Source: Clostridioides difficile (GTDB lineage Bacteria > Bacillota > Clostridia > Peptostreptococcales > Peptostreptococcaceae). From it: a DNA stretch of 64,000 bases. The DNA lies in contig NZ_JRHN01000034.1 of NCBI RefSeq assembly GCF_001299635.1, positions 1 through 64,000 on the forward strand, written 5' to 3'. The translations under genes and the position numbers were made by a program. Positions 55,951-64,000 of this stretch are shown piece by piece. Within the stretch, counting starts at the first letter, position 1; each line of letters opens with the position of its first letter. Below the pieces are notes generated by a model that had not been told where the DNA came from, made no database searches, and was given only the letters and a program-made list of their open reading frames with translations.

Positions 55951-56541
55951 ATGAAAATAGTCTGCTTAGGAGACAGTTTAACATATGGGTTTGGAGTATC
56001 ACGAAGTAATTCATGGACAAACATTGTGAATAAAGAGACTCGATTAGAAATAATAAATAAGGGTATAAATGGTGATACAACAAGTGGTATGTTAGTTAGA
56101 TTTAATGAAGATGTTGTAAAAAATTCTCCTGATATAGTTTTTATAATGGGTGGTACCAATGATTTGATTGTTGGAGCAGGAAATGAAGTTATTAATTCTA
56201 ATATAATGGCTATGGTGCATCAAGCATATTCAAAAAATATCATACCTATAATAGGTATACCATTGAAACCAGATATTCCAAATGTTAGAGAAGATTGGAG
56301 TCGTTTTACTGATTTTAATCTAGTATCCAAAAAGTTAGAATTATATAATTGTTGGGTAAAAAAGTTTAGTGTAACATTTAATACTGAGTTTGTAGATTTT
56401 TATTCGAGATATAATAAGTGCATGGAACAAAAAGGATATAAAAACTTGTATTTTGATGGATTACATCCAACAAAAGAAGGTCATAGAATAATGGCAGATA
56501 TATTTATTAGCTCAGTTAATAAATATACAGAAGAAGTATAA
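55951..56541 (+). CDS. SGNH/GDSL hydrolase
   Basis: 196 residues. Block I is CLGDSLTYGFG with the catalytic Ser, block III is MGGTNDLI, and block V is DGLHPTKEGH with the Asp-His pair. There is no signal peptide. It could be a lysophospholipase, acyl or acetyl esterase. AAGGGGGG precedes the ATG. Confidence 0.9.
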   Translation: MKIVCLGDSLTYGFGVSRSNSWTNIVNKETRLEIINKGINGDTTSGMLVRFNEDVVKNSPDIVFIMGGTNDLIVGAGNEVINSNIMAMVHQAYSKNIIPIIGIPLKPDIPNVREDWSRFTDFNLVSKKLELYNCWVKKFSVTFNTEFVDFYSRYNKCMEQKGYKNLYFDGLHPTKEGHRIMADIFISSVNKYTEEV

Positions 56542-56603
56542 TTATATAAAAGATATTTGTTTATACAATTATAATAAATACATAAGATAGGGAGGATTTT
56601 ATT

Positions 56604-58301
56604 ATGGATTATAGGAAAACTTATGAAGAGTGGGTAAAAAGTTCATATTTTGATGAAGATACAAAGATAGAATTAGATAAGATAAAAGGTAATGAAAAAG
56701 AAATAGAAGATAGATTTTATAAGGACTTAGAATTTGGTACTGCTGGTCTTAGGGGTATAATCGAAGCAGGTACAAATAGAATAAACAAATATACAGTTAG
56801 AAGAGCTACTTTTGGATTGGCTAACTATATATTAGAAAATACGACAGCTGAAGAAAAAAATAGAGGAGTAGTGATAGCTCATGATAATAGACACAAGTCT
56901 AGAGAATTCTGTATAGAGTCTGCAAATACTTTGGCAGCATGTGGTATAAAAGCATATATATTTGATAGTTTAAGAACCACTCCAGAATTATCTTTTGCAG
57001 TTAGAAATCTAAATGCAATAGCGGGTATAGTTATAACAGCCAGTCATAATCCTCCTGAATATAATGGATATAAGGTATACTGGGAAGATGGGGCACAAGT
57101 TATGCCAGATATAGCAAATGCAATAACTGAGAAAGTAAATAGTATACATGATTACAGTATAATACCAACTTTAAGTGAAGATAATAAACATTTAGTTATT
57201 TTATTGGATGAATCACAGGATACTGAATTTATAGAAGCAGTAAAGAGTCAAATTATAAGAACAGACTTAGTTAAAAATGTAGGTAAAACTTTTAAAATAG
57301 TTTATACACCTCTTTGTGGAACAGGTAATATACCAATAAGAAGAGCATTAAAAGAAGTTGGATTTGAAAATATAATTGTAGTTCCAGAAGAAGAAAATCC
57401 AGACCCAAATTTTGCAGGTCTTGATTATCCAAATCCAGAAGAGAAAAAAGCTTTAAATAGAGGAATATTACTTGCAAAAGAAAAAGGAGCAGACCTTGTA
57501 ATAGCAACTGACCCAGACTGCGATAGAGTGGGTGTAGCTGTAAAAACTACCACAGGAGAGTATGCTCTACTTACAGGTAATCAAATCGGTGGTATGTTGA
57601 CACATTATATAATAGAAGGTTTAAAAGAAAATAATAAATTAAAAGAAAATTCTACAATGATAAAAACTATAGTTACATCAGAGTTTGGAGCAGATATAGC
57701 CAAAGCCAATAATGTTGATGTGTTAAATGTTCTTACAGGTTTTAAGTTTATTGGTGAGAAAATAAAACTATTTGAACAAAATAAAGACAGAAATTATGTA
57801 TTTGGATATGAAGAAAGTTATGGTTATTTAGTTGGTACTCATGCGAGAGATAAAGATGGAGTAGTTTCTTCATTATTAATATCTGAAATGGCAGCATTTT
57901 ACTATTCAAAAGGTATGAGTTTATATGAGGGTCTAATAGAACTTTATAAGAAATATGGATTTTTTAAAGAGCAGACTATATCTTTGACTTTAAAGGGTAT
58001 AGAAGGAGTAGAAAAGATAAAAGAAATAATATCTTACTTTAGAGAAAATCAAATTGATTATATAAATGATATCAAAGTAGTGGATAAAAAAGATTATAAA
58101 AAAGGTATAGATAATCTTCCTAAGTCTGACGTTTTAAAATACTTCTTGGAAGATGAATCTTGGGTAGCAATACGACCATCTGGAACAGAGCCAAAACTTA
58201 AATTCTACATAGCTGTAAAAGGAGCTAGTAAGGTTGAAGCAGATGAAAAACTAAGTGGTCTAAAAGAATATATAGATATTATGGTTGAAAAATTAAAATA
58301 A
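56604..58301 (+). CDS. phosphoglucomutase/phosphomannomutase family enzyme (PgcA-like)
   Basis: 565 residues, alpha-D-phosphohexomutase family. The phosphoserine is in ITASHNPPEYNGYKVYW, the metal loop is TDPDCDRVGV, sugar recognition is in GYEESYGYLVG and the phosphate site is RPSGTEPKLKFYI. The length fits the PgcA group. It interconverts hexose 1- and 6-phosphates for cell-surface polymers. GGGAGG precedes the ATG. Confidence 0.92.
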   Translation: MDYRKTYEEWVKSSYFDEDTKIELDKIKGNEKEIEDRFYKDLEFGTAGLRGIIEAGTNRINKYTVRRATFGLANYILENTTAEEKNRGVVIAHDNRHKSREFCIESANTLAACGIKAYIFDSLRTTPELSFAVRNLNAIAGIVITASHNPPEYNGYKVYWEDGAQVMPDIANAITEKVNSIHDYSIIPTLSEDNKHLVILLDESQDTEFIEAVKSQIIRTDLVKNVGKTFKIVYTPLCGTGNIPIRRALKEVGFENIIVVPEEENPDPNFAGLDYPNPEEKKALNRGILLAKEKGADLVIATDPDCDRVGVAVKTTTGEYALLTGNQIGGMLTHYIIEGLKENNKLKENSTMIKTIVTSEFGADIAKANNVDVLNVLTGFKFIGEKIKLFEQNKDRNYVFGYEESYGYLVGTHARDKDGVVSSLLISEMAAFYYSKGMSLYEGLIELYKKYGFFKEQTISLTLKGIEGVEKIKEIISYFRENQIDYINDIKVVDKKDYKKGIDNLPKSDVLKYFLEDESWVAIRPSGTEPKLKFYIAVKGASKVEADEKLSGLKEYIDIMVEKLK

Positions 58302-58310
58302 AAGATGTTT

Positions 58311-58334
58311 AACTATCTTATAAGATAGTTTTAT
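58311..58334 (+). terminator. terminator of mutase gene
   Basis: AACTATCTTA (58311-58320) is followed by its exact complement TAAGATAGTT (58321-58330) and TTAT. Confidence 0.7.
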
Positions 58335-58348
58335 GATAATATTTATTT

Positions 58349-58420
58349 AGCTGAAAATTATAATTTACTTTCATTGATTAGAATATAGAAATGTTAGTAG
58401 AATTGTTATTTTCAGCTTTT
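58349..58420 (+). repeat. long-loop inverted repeat before YihY gene
   Basis: AGCTGAAAAT (58349-58358) pairs with ATTTTCAGCT (58408-58417), then TTTAT. The arms resemble those at 26722-26794. It may be a second terminator. Confidence 0.55.
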
Positions 58421-58518
58421 ATTTATGTTATTTTTACTTAAATAATTATATTATGGTATGAATCTGAGTATAATTAATATTGTATAATGAAATTAATTTG
58501 AGAGAAAAGGGGATATTT

Positions 58519-59358
58519 ATGTTTGGGATAGATAAAAAATTGATTGAATATATAGTTGCAAAATCTAATTACAGTGAATTAAGTTCAAAGTCAGCAGAAG
58601 TATCTTTTTTCTTGATGCTGTCTATATTTCCTTTTTTAATATTTACTATAAGTTCTATAGCATATATACCAGTTCTTCATTTAAATAAATATATAGAACT
58701 TTTTAGAAATATGATGCCAGAAAGTGCTTTTGATGTATTATCTTCAATTATAGTTTCTGCAATAGATAATAGAAGTTTAAATTTTTTAGCTGTTAGTTTT
58801 GGACTTACTATGTGGACATTTTCAAGAGCAGTAAAAGCTCTTATTAAAGGGATGAATAGAGCGTATAAAGTTAAAGAAACTAGGTCTTTTTTTAAAATCC
58901 TATCTATATCATTTTTATTTACAATTATGCTTTTAGTGTTAATTTTTTTATCTATGATATTTCTGGTTTATGGAGAGAAAATAGGTTATTTTATTTTTAA
59001 TTTTATAGGATTAGATAAGATATTTATAAGGATATGGGATATTTTAAGATACTCTGTAGGTATTTTAACAATAATAGTTATATTTACAGCTTTGTATAAA
59101 TATACACCAAATAAAAAGTTGACTCTTAAAGAATCTGCACCAGGTGCTATTTTTGCTACATTTTCTTGGTTTTTAGTGTCATTTTTGTACTCTTATTATA
59201 CAAATTATTATGCTAACTATGAAGTAATCTATGGAAGTATAGCTGAAATAATTGTACTTATGACGTGGATGTATTTTAGCAGTTGGTCTATTGTTATAGG
59301 CTATGAAGTAAATTCAAGACTGTATTTTAGAAAGATAAGAAATGAAAGTTTAAAGTAA
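58519..59358 (+). CDS. YihY/BrkB family membrane protein
   Basis: 279 residues from ATG 58519, which follows AAAAGGGGA. A TTG start at 58480 has no site. Six transmembrane helices span the protein. SAEVSFFLMLSIFPFLIF, AVKALIKGMNRAYKV and SWSIVIGYEVNSRLY are family motifs. The function is unknown; the ribonuclease BN name is outdated. Confidence 0.9.
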   Translation: MFGIDKKLIEYIVAKSNYSELSSKSAEVSFFLMLSIFPFLIFTISSIAYIPVLHLNKYIELFRNMMPESAFDVLSSIIVSAIDNRSLNFLAVSFGLTMWTFSRAVKALIKGMNRAYKVKETRSFFKILSISFLFTIMLLVLIFLSMIFLVYGEKIGYFIFNFIGLDKIFIRIWDILRYSVGILTIIVIFTALYKYTPNKKLTLKESAPGAIFATFSWFLVSFLYSYYTNYYANYEVIYGSIAEIIVLMTWMYFSSWSIVIGYEVNSRLYFRKIRNESLK

Positions 59359-59384
59359 ACTTTAAAAAAAGAAACATTGTTTAA

Positions 59385-59440
59385 TATAACAAATGTAAAT
59401 TTTGTAAAAACGTTTTCTAAAAATAATTTACATTTGTTAT
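59385..59440. promoter_or_regulatory. operator-like inverted repeat enclosing a cre-like site, upstream of dhaL
   Basis: ATAACAAATGTAAATT (59386-59401) pairs perfectly with AATTTACATTTGTTAT (59425-59440). The 23-nt centre contains GTAAAAACGTTTTCTA (59404-59419), which is close to the CcpA cre consensus with a central AAAACGTTTT palindrome. It is the best candidate operator for the SorC-type regulator at 62.6 kb and for catabolite repression. It could also act as a terminator for the YihY gene, but no T run follows. Confidence 0.65.
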
Positions 59441-59486
59441 TACATATGATAATATTGAATCAAGATATTAATAGGGAGATGGTTCA

Positions 59487-60107
59487 ATGTTATCAACTAC
59501 TACATGGAAAAAAATGTTGATAAGTGCGGCGGAAATATTAAAAGAAAATAAGATATATTTATGTGAATTAGATAGTGTAGTTGGAGATGGTGACCATGGG
59601 GTTACTATAGATAGAATAGCAGATTGTATGAAAAAAAGAGCATTAGAAGAAAATAAAAATGATAGCATAAAATCAATTAATGAAGATTTAAGTACTTTAT
59701 GTATGAATGTAAATGGTGGTTCAGCAGGACCTTTATGGGGGACTATATTTGAGGGAATGGCTGAAGGAATAGATGATAAAGATGAACTTGAAATAGAAGA
59801 AATAAAAGGTATGTTTAATGAAGCAAGAGAAAATTTATCTCTTATTTCTACTGCTAAAATAGGTCAAAAAACTTTAGTAGATGCATTATATCCAGCTATA
59901 GATGCTATTTATAATGTACAGAGTAATGACATAGTAGATATCTTTAGATTAGCTTATGAAAAAGCAGTAGAAGGTGCTGAGAATACTAAAACTTACATAG
60001 CAAAATTTGGACGAGCAAAAAGTATAGGAGAAAGAAGTCTAGGACATATGGACCCAGGTGCTGTTTCTATATCACTGATGTTTAAAGGTTTATATAACGC
60101 ATTATAA
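59487..60107 (+). CDS. dhaL: DhaL-like dihydroxyacetone kinase subunit
   Basis: 206 residues. The ADP/Mg2+ site is in DSVVGDGDHGVTI with its three aspartates. NVNGGSAGPLWGT and SLGHMDPGAVS are further nucleotide-site motifs. In PTS-type DHA kinases DhaL carries ADP that is rephosphorylated by DhaM. No dhaM is in the window. It precedes dhaK by 55 bp, the reverse of the usual K-L order. Confidence 0.9.
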   Translation: MLSTTTWKKMLISAAEILKENKIYLCELDSVVGDGDHGVTIDRIADCMKKRALEENKNDSIKSINEDLSTLCMNVNGGSAGPLWGTIFEGMAEGIDDKDELEIEEIKGMFNEARENLSLISTAKIGQKTLVDALYPAIDAIYNVQSNDIVDIFRLAYEKAVEGAENTKTYIAKFGRAKSIGERSLGHMDPGAVSISLMFKGLYNAL

Positions 60108-60162
60108 ATTAGATTAACAAATTAAATAATAAATATAACAAGTTTAATAGGGGGAATTTATC

Positions 60163-61164
60163 ATGCCAATGAAAAAATTTATTAACCAGTCAGAAGATTT
60201 AACTAGAGAAGTTTTAGAAGGTTTAGAACTTGCAAATCCAGACTTACTGAGAGTTACAGATTCCAATTTAGTAATAAATAAAAAATTAGAAGAAGCAGAA
60301 AGAGTAACAATAGTCACTCTAGGTGGAGCAGGTCATGAACCAGCATTGAGTGGATTTGTTGGTGATGGAATGGTCGACATAGCTGTAGTTGGAGATGTAT
60401 TTGCAGCTCCAGGTCCAAATTCCTGTTTAGAAGCTATAAAAATGGCTGACAGAGGCAAAGGTGTACTGTTTGTAGTCCTTAATCATGCAGGAGATATGTT
60501 GACAGGAAATCTTGTTATGAAACAAGTTAAAAAAGAAGGACTTAATGTTAAAAAAGTTGTTACTCAAGAAGATATAGCAAATGCACCAAGAGAAAATAGT
60601 GATGATAGAAGAGGTTTGGTTGGTTGTATACCTTTATATAAAATAGCTGCAGGAGCTGCTAAAGAAGGAAAATCTTTAGATGAAGTTGCAGAAATAGCAC
60701 AAAAATTTGCTGATAATATGGCGACTATAGCTGTTGCATGTAAGGGAGCTACTCATCCTTCTACAGGAATGGTTATTTCTGAGCTTGCAGAAAATGAGAT
60801 GGAAATAGGAATGGGGCAACATGGAGAAGGTGGAGGTGGACGTATGGAAATGAAGTCTGCTGATGAAACTGCTGAAATAATGACACAAGCTTTGATTAAA
60901 GATTTAGACATTAAAGATGGGGAAAAAGTCATGTTAATAGTTAATGGCTCAGGAGCTACTACTTTGATGGAAATGCTAATAGTGTATAGAAAATGTCATA
61001 AAATATTGCAAGAAAAAAATATAGAAGTACTTTCAAATCATGTTGGAGAGCTTTTAACTACTCAAGAAACAGCTGGATTCCAACTATTTATAGCTAGAAT
61101 GAATGAGGAATTGTTAAGATATTTCAATTCACCATGTAATACACCTTACTTTAAAAAAAATTAG
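60163..61164 (+). CDS. dhaK: DhaK-like dihydroxyacetone kinase subunit
   Basis: 333 residues. TLGGAGHEPALSGFVGDGM forms the ketose site, VLNHAGDMLTGN follows, and the covalent-binding His is in EIGMGQHGEGGGGRMEM. It binds short ketoses through a hemiaminal and receives phosphate from DhaL. The context with an LsrF-like aldolase suggests a substrate other than simple dihydroxyacetone, but this is inference. Confidence 0.92.
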   Translation: MPMKKFINQSEDLTREVLEGLELANPDLLRVTDSNLVINKKLEEAERVTIVTLGGAGHEPALSGFVGDGMVDIAVVGDVFAAPGPNSCLEAIKMADRGKGVLFVVLNHAGDMLTGNLVMKQVKKEGLNVKKVVTQEDIANAPRENSDDRRGLVGCIPLYKIAAGAAKEGKSLDEVAEIAQKFADNMATIAVACKGATHPSTGMVISELAENEMEIGMGQHGEGGGGRMEMKSADETAEIMTQALIKDLDIKDGEKVMLIVNGSGATTLMEMLIVYRKCHKILQEKNIEVLSNHVGELLTTQETAGFQLFIARMNEELLRYFNSPCNTPYFKKN

Positions 61165-61187
61165 ATTGAATTAAAGGGAGATAAAAA

Positions 61188-62072
61188 ATGGCAGATAAAG
61201 ATGGAATAATACTACCAAAAGATTATGGAGTAGGTATAAAGCCTCCAGAACAAAGTTTTTATTTAAAAGGAATGGATAATGTGGATTGGGGAATGAAAAA
61301 TAGATTGTCAAAAATATTCAATCCTAAAACAGGAAAATCACTTATGTTAGCCTTTGACCATGGGTATATCATGGGTCCTACTCAAGGGTTAGAGAGATTA
61401 GACCTTTCAATACCTGACCTTATAGAAGATGCAGACTGTCTTATGGCTACAAGAGGAGCTTTGAGAACATGTATAAGTCCAATTCAGGATAAGGCTATAG
61501 CACTTAGATGTTCAGCAGGAAGTTCAGTGCTTAGAGAAGATATGAGTAGGGAAGTAATTGGAGTTGATATAGAAGATGCTATAAGAATGAATGCATCTTG
61601 TCTAGCTATACAGACATTTATGGGTGCTGAAGGCGAATGTAAAGCTATAGAAAATTTAGTTAAAACAATAGATATGGGAAATAGATATTCTATACCTGTT
61701 TTGGGTGTTGTTGCAGTAGGTAAAGAAATGGAAAGAACAGCAAAATACTTCCTGTTAGCCACTAGGATGCTAGCTGAATTTGGAGCAAGTATAGTAAAAA
61801 GCTACTACTGTGAAGATTTTGAGAAAATAACAGCTGCTTGTCCAGTACCTATAGTTATAGCAGGAGGAAAAAAAGTCCCAGAAAAGGAAGCATTAGAGAT
61901 GGCTTATAGAGCTATAAACGAAGGTGCAGCAGGTGTTGATATGGGAAGAAATGTATTCCAATCAGAAAGTCCAAAAGCAATGATAAAAGCAATAAAAGCT
62001 ATTGTTCACGAGAACAATACACCAGAACAAGCATATAAGTTATTTGAAGAATTAAAGAAGGAGTATAAGTAA
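61188..62072 (+). CDS. LsrF-like class I aldolase/thiolase (DhnA family)
   Basis: 294 residues. SRIFNPKTGK-like (LSKIFNPKTGKSLMLAFDHG), GPTQGLERLD, PVPIVIAGGKKVPEKEALEM and GVDMGRNVFQSESP are very similar to E. coli LsrF as I recall it. The Schiff-base Lys is in IVKSYYCE. LsrF transfers acetyl from phospho-DPD breakdown products of AI-2. Here it probably cleaves the product of the DhaK/DhaL kinase. Confidence 0.87.
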   Translation: MADKDGIILPKDYGVGIKPPEQSFYLKGMDNVDWGMKNRLSKIFNPKTGKSLMLAFDHGYIMGPTQGLERLDLSIPDLIEDADCLMATRGALRTCISPIQDKAIALRCSAGSSVLREDMSREVIGVDIEDAIRMNASCLAIQTFMGAEGECKAIENLVKTIDMGNRYSIPVLGVVAVGKEMERTAKYFLLATRMLAEFGASIVKSYYCEDFEKITAACPVPIVIAGGKKVPEKEALEMAYRAINEGAAGVDMGRNVFQSESPKAMIKAIKAIVHENNTPEQAYKLFEELKKEYK

Positions 62073-62139
62073 TATATACTAAGTTAAGTATATAAATATC
62101 AATGTAATACATAAATTTCAATATATTGGAGGTAAATTT

Positions 62140-62451
62140 ATGGAATTTGTACATATAGGTGTCATAACAGACAAACCACAAGAACATGAGGAATTTAATG
62201 AAGAATTAAAGGTTTATATAACAGACCCAAAATATACAGAGTTTAAATATGAATACTTGAGATTTGTCGAAGGAAGTCCACTTCCAGAAATAATGCAAAA
62301 GAATCCTCATGTTGCATATAAAGTAAAAAATATGGATAAATACTTGAGTGAGAATGAAGTAATTGTAGAACCTTTTAATGTAGGAGATAACTTGAAATGT
62401 GCATTTATAATTAATGGTGGTTTTATAATTGAATTAATGCAAGAATGTTGA
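62140..62451 (+). CDS. VOC/glyoxalase-like small protein
   Basis: 103 residues. It begins FVHIGVITDKP and ends GGFIIELMQE, the beta-alpha-beta-beta-beta pattern of a vicinal oxygen chelate half. PHVAYKVKNMDKYL lies in the middle. It could be an isomerase acting on a keto-sugar phosphate, at the place LsrG holds in the lsr operon, though it is not LsrG-like in sequence. TTGGAGG precedes the ATG. Confidence 0.72.
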   Translation: MEFVHIGVITDKPQEHEEFNEELKVYITDPKYTEFKYEYLRFVEGSPLPEIMQKNPHVAYKVKNMDKYLSENEVIVEPFNVGDNLKCAFIINGGFIIELMQEC

Positions 62452-62461
62452 TATTTAAGCT

Positions 62462-62494
62462 AAAAAGTCTAGGATTTTTCTAGACTTTTTTTAT
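62462..62494 (+). terminator. terminator of dha/lsrF-like operon
   Basis: AAAAGTCTAG (about 62463-62472) pairs with CTAGACTTTT after a short loop, followed by Ts. Confidence 0.88.
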
Positions 62495-62567
62495 TATTAA
62501 TACAACTTGACAAAATTTATTTAATGATATAATTTTAATTTATAATCAACTTTGAAAGGATGAAAAT

Positions 62568-63503
62568 ATGACTATTGATAATGAAATGTTGAAATTAGTA
62601 GAAGTATCAAAAATGTATTATGAAGAAAATAAAACTCAAGCAGAAATTGCAAAAATCTTAGGTGTATCAAGACCCTTAGTAAGTAAGATGTTAAATAGAG
62701 CAAAAGAGATTGGAATAGTAAAAATAGAAATTAGAGAATTGTTTTCTAGTAATGATTTATTGATGAATCAAATAAAAGATATTTTTAGTATTAAAGGTGG
62801 GTTAATAGTTCCTGAAGCTAAAACTGAATATATAACTCAACAAACTATACTAAGTCATGGAATAAAGTACATAAAAGAAGAATTAAATAAGGTCAGTAAT
62901 GTAGGAATAGGGTGGGGTTATATTATAGGTAATATAATGGAAGAAATGCAAAAGAATGATGATAATTGTATTTTTAAAGGAGAGGTATATCCATTAGTTG
63001 GGATGGCAAATATACCAAACAAAGGATATCATCCTAATGAGTTAATATCTGTATTTTCAAATAGTACAGGATTTAGTCCTGTATTTTTATATGCGCCTGC
63101 ATTCCCAACTAGTAGTGAAGAAAGAGATATATATTTGAAAACTGAAAATTATCAAAGTATGGAGAAAAAATGGGATAATATTGACACAATAATTTTATCC
63201 ATAGATAATTACCCACAGGTACCAGACCAAGCTACTGCAATTAGATTTGGGAAAAAGCTTACAAAAGAGAAGGCAGTAGGTTCATTTTTATCTTATTATT
63301 TTAATAAGTATGGGGAAATAATTAAAAGTGATAATGACTATGTTATACAAATACCTCTTGAAAAATTAAAAAAAGCAAAAAAGGTTATAGCCATATGTTC
63401 AGATTCTAGTGTAAGTGCAATAACAGGTGCATTGAAGACTGGATACATAACACACATAATAACTGATGAGAAAAAAGCGACACAAATAATTATAAACAAA
63501 TAA
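62568..63503 (+). CDS. SorC/DeoR-family (LsrR-like) transcriptional regulator
   Basis: 311 residues. The helix-turn-helix (about 10-60) contains NKTQAEIAKILGVSRPLVSKMLNRAKEIGIV. The rest is the SorC sugar-binding domain (NVGIGWGYIIGNIMEEM, then SSVSAITGALKTGYITHIITDE), which senses a phosphorylated ligand. It lies just after the dhaLK-aldolase operon with its own unit, and most likely controls it through the inverted repeat at 59.4 kb. AAAGGATG precedes the ATG. Confidence 0.9.
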   Translation: MTIDNEMLKLVEVSKMYYEENKTQAEIAKILGVSRPLVSKMLNRAKEIGIVKIEIRELFSSNDLLMNQIKDIFSIKGGLIVPEAKTEYITQQTILSHGIKYIKEELNKVSNVGIGWGYIIGNIMEEMQKNDDNCIFKGEVYPLVGMANIPNKGYHPNELISVFSNSTGFSPVFLYAPAFPTSSEERDIYLKTENYQSMEKKWDNIDTIILSIDNYPQVPDQATAIRFGKKLTKEKAVGSFLSYYFNKYGEIIKSDNDYVIQIPLEKLKKAKKVIAICSDSSVSAITGALKTGYITHIITDEKKATQIIINK

Positions 63504-63630
63504 TAAATTACATAAAATTAAATTTATTTACAAGAAAATCTTATAAAATATGTTATAATTAATAGAAAATTGTCATATAATTACTTAAAGAGTACTATTG
63601 TAAATAACATTGAGAGGTAGTGGTTAGGAT

Positions 63631-64000
63631 ATGGATACCCATAATAAATATGTAAATTTTATAAAAAATATACCTGTTCCTTTTTTATATTGTAAAGTTA
63701 TAAAGGAACAAGAAAATATAGAGTATCGAGTAGAATATATAAGTAAAGGTATGGGGAAAATATTAAAATTAGAAGAAGGACTTTGTGACGAAAATATATT
63801 AGATTTATTACCTGTATTTAAAGCCAAGAAATATTTTAATGAGTTATTTTCAGATAATGTAAACTGTGTAAAAAGATATATACCAACACTTAAAAATTGG
63901 ATAAACATAAAAAAACAAATAATAGGAGAATCACATATAATTTTGTATTTTTGCAAGATTGTATTTGATTACAGACAAGTAATCGATTCTTTTAATAAAA
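63631..64000 (+). CDS. PAS-like sensory protein, 5' part (runs off window)
   Basis: Open from ATG 63631 to the edge, 123 residues. GAGAGGTAG is at 63612-63620. The segment beginning EYRVEYISKGMGKILKLEEG resembles a PAS fold by pattern. The C-terminal effector domain, which would define the function, lies outside. A GGDEF, EAL or HD-GYP effector is possible but not visible. Confidence 0.6.
   Translation, partial: MDTHNKYVNFIKNIPVPFLYCKVIKEQENIEYRVEYISKGMGKILKLEEGLCDENILDLLPVFKAKKYFNELFSDNVNCVKRYIPTLKNWINIKKQIIGESHIILYFCKIVFDYRQVIDSFNK

Noticed and set aside
63624-63956. 110-residue minus-strand ORF at the right edge
   Set aside because: The plus frame from 63631 is open with a ribosome site and continues off the window, so the minus frame is a shadow.
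1-64000. CRISPR arrays, tRNA or rRNA genes, insertion sequences, prophage
   Set aside because: Reading through the window showed no regularly spaced repeats, tRNA-like cloverleafs, transposase or phage genes.

Overview
The window is low-GC Gram-positive DNA. Gene content and order match Clostridioides difficile: a reverse rubrerythrin, a lysozyme-responsive sigma-V operon (pdaV, prsA-like, csfV, rsiV, lbpA), a T-box-controlled ilv operon, and the manganese-catalase spore-coat gene cotG directly after ilvB. This assignment comes from remembered family and locus knowledge, not from a search. I see no rRNA, tRNA, CRISPR array, insertion sequence or phage.

Layout. 1-3.9 kb: end of a reverse rubrerythrin, a DUF362 ferredoxin protein, pyrC and a GNAT-GrpB fusion. 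3.9-11.9 kb: an antimicrobial-peptide-type cluster. A MacB-like efflux module, a histidine kinase and a response regulator lie on the minus strand, divergent from a BceAB-type transporter. 12-17.6 kb: a gamma-glutamyltransferase-like protein, a rhodanese and the NfnAB pair. 17.7-25.5 kb: an EAL phosphodiesterase with a degenerate GGDEF domain behind a coupled upstream ORF, a second BceAB module, a MATE pump and a Fic-like protein. 25.7-28.5 kb: azoreductase, small proteins, a DUF1836 regulator and hemolysin III.

28.7-35.1 kb: the histidine operon hisZGCBHAFIE, led by a 24-residue peptide with five consecutive His codons and mutually exclusive hairpins (attenuation). hisD is absent. 35.8-37.2 kb: an amino-acid permease behind a well-matched sigma-54 promoter. 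37.7-41.9 kb: the sigma-V operon with a candidate sigma-V promoter. 42-43.6 kb: an XdhC-like protein and a YgjP-like metalloprotease. 43.6-47.4 kb: an Ile-type T-box, an ACT regulatory subunit, ilvC and ilvB.

47.5-59.4 kb: cotG and assorted housekeeping and cell-envelope genes. 59.4-63.5 kb: dhaL, dhaK, an LsrF-like aldolase, a VOC-like protein and a SorC/LsrR-family regulator, preceded by an inverted repeat that encloses a cre-like site. This looks like a small-ketose or AI-2-like catabolic unit in which a DhaK/DhaL kinase takes the place of LsrK. A PAS-like gene runs off the right edge.

The observations most worth follow-up are the his peptide attenuator, the dhaLK-lsrF-like cluster, the sigma-54 permease promoter and the coupled upstream ORF of the EAL protein.
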